NCBI GenBank assembly: GCA_002694345.1
Contig: NZLV01000224.1
Span: forward strand, 1-6,660
Direction of reading: 5' to 3'
Length of the DNA: 6,660 nucleotides
DNA from: Maricaulis sp.
GTDB taxonomy: Bacteria; Pseudomonadota; Alphaproteobacteria; Caulobacterales; Maricaulaceae
Below, piece after piece: positions 6,069-6,660 of the stretch. The position numbers were made by a program, and so were the translations under genes. Under the pieces are notes generated by a model that ran no database searches, had not been told where the DNA came from, and saw nothing but the letters and a program-made list of their open reading frames with translations. Numbering within the stretch: the first letter of the stretch is position 1; each line of letters opens with the position of its first letter.

Positions 6069-6091
6069 GGCCGGAGCGGGATCAGGCGTCC
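6055..6091. terminator. Weak stem-loop across the convergent gene ends, possible terminator
   Basis: GGACGCC (6055-6061) pairs exactly with GGCGTCC (6085-6091), leaving a 23-nt loop that contains both stop codons (6066-6068 plus strand, 6082-6084 minus strand) and the 13-bp gap between genes. An alternative small pairing of CCGG at 6060-6063 with CCGG at 6071-6074 competes with it. There is no T-run, and chance pairing is likely in such GC-rich DNA. Confidence 0.22.
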
Positions 6092-6660
6092 GGTTCGGCG
6101 TCGGGCTGGGCCTCCGGGGCTGCGTCGGCGAAGGCCGGCAGGGCCCGGGCCGCTTCGTCTGCGGCAACCAGGGTGGGGCAGTTGGACAGGTCCGCGCCCC
6201 ACCGCCGCGCATTGTACATTTGCGGCACGAGGTAGACCTCGCTCATGCCGGCGCGTTCGGCATAGAGGAAGGGGGTCTCGCGATCCTGGGCGGCGACCAG
6301 GGTCTCCAGGGATTCCAGGCCCGACTGGATCCAGCGCTGGGCCCAGGCCTTCATGCCGTCAAACCCGGTTCCGCCTTCCGCAGCAACCGCCTTGAGGATG
6401 CGCAGATTCTGCACCGGGTGGATGTCGCAGGCGATGATCGAGGTCCAGCCGCGCACCTTGGCGCGTCCGGCCGCGTCGGCCGGCAGGAGGGCCGGTTCCG
6501 GCCAGGTTTCGTCCATCCATTCCAGGATGGCCGGCGATTGCAGCAATTGCTGGCCGTCATGCTCGAGCACCGGCACCAGGCCTTGCGGCTGGATGGCGCG
6601 CCAGGCCTCGCCATTCTGCTCGCCTTCCTTGAGATTGACCGAGACCTGGTCATAGCCGAC
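6082..6660 (-). CDS. maiA: Maleylacetoacetate isomerase (zeta-class glutathione S-transferase), 5' partial
   Basis: The frame reads through to the right edge (192 visible residues). About 20 N-terminal residues, which in this family contain the catalytic SSxxxRVR loop, are outside the window. The enzyme converts 4-maleylacetoacetate to 4-fumarylacetoacetate with glutathione, the penultimate step of tyrosine/phenylalanine breakdown through homogentisate, in the cytoplasm. In visible numbering the thioredoxin-like domain includes VNLKEGEQ (8-15), QPQGLVPVL (24-32) with the cis-proline, and the glutathione-contacting QS pair (41-42) in QSPAILEWMDE. The helical domain holds the zeta-class signatures ACDIHPVQNLR (77-87) and YLVPQMYNARR (143-153), and the family-typical end PEAQPDAEPDA (182-192). 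The usual PTLAD before LVPQ is replaced by AGMSEVY. A GTG at 6576 is internal (the Val of GLVPVL), not a start. The gene converges on the NTF2-like gene with a 13-bp gap. Other pathway genes may lie to the right. Confidence 0.93.
   Translation of the reverse strand, partial: VGYDQVSVNLKEGEQNGEAWRAIQPQGLVPVLEHDGQQLLQSPAILEWMDETWPEPALLPADAAGRAKVRGWTSIIACDIHPVQNLRILKAVAAEGGTGFDGMKAWAQRWIQSGLESLETLVAAQDRETPFLYAERAGMSEVYLVPQMYNARRWGADLSNCPTLVAADEAARALPAFADAAPEAQPDAEPDA

Noticed and set aside
4695..6212. A 505-codon minus-strand open frame across the DUF418 and NTF2-like genes
   Set aside because: Its translation is rich in Arg, Pro and Gly with no domain, membrane or heptad pattern. It overlaps two well-supported genes and the end of maiA. 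High GC content removes stop codons from antisense frames, so it is a shadow.
6082..6576. GTG at 6576 as the true start of the isomerase
   Set aside because: Upstream codons continue the conserved zeta-class sequence (VNLKEGEQ and QPQG), so the gene extends beyond the right edge and is truncated by the window only.

Overview
The window is a GC-rich stretch (my estimate is in the mid-60s percent) of ordinary, densely coding bacterial chromosome. Codons end mostly in G or C. Several traits point to an alphaproteobacterium: an MCE/PqiC-type lipid transport operon end, a TipN-like polarity protein with two membrane spans and a long coiled coil, and a zeta-class maleylacetoacetate isomerase. TipN is known from Caulobacter and its stalked or budding relatives, so a member of the Caulobacterales/Maricaulales/Hyphomonadales is my best guess. 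That placement is inference.

Layout. At the left edge, on the plus strand, lies the 3' part of an MlaD-family (MCE) substrate-binding protein gene. Its stop overlaps the start of an ABC-transport auxiliary lipoprotein gene by 4 bp. The two encode the periplasmic and outer-membrane-facing parts of a lipid transporter whose ATPase and permease genes should lie just upstream, outside the window. The lipoprotein gene meets a convergent minus-strand gene for a TipN-like coiled-coil protein. Both stop codons sit inside one perfect 10-bp inverted repeat. Upstream of the tipN-like gene on the same strand is an 87-codon gene for a small, possibly membrane-anchored or exported protein of unknown function.

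A divergent intergenic region (3805-3969) carries a perfect 10-bp inverted repeat with a 6-bp centre. It abuts a possible promoter for the small gene. To the right, on the plus strand, are a DUF418 (YeiB-like) integral membrane protein and a secreted protein made of two tandem NTF2-like domains. The latter converges on the last gene, minus strand, which is maleylacetoacetate isomerase (maiA) of tyrosine/homogentisate catabolism. Its first 20 or so codons lie beyond the right edge.

The first two genes clearly work together. The others look like independent housekeeping or envelope genes, and I see no shared pathway among them. I find no tRNA, rRNA, CRISPR array, insertion sequence or phage signature, and no clear sign of an undescribed system. 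The items most worth a second look are the divergent-promoter palindrome, the double-domain NTF2-like secreted protein, the small 87-aa protein, and the assignment and start of the TipN-like protein.
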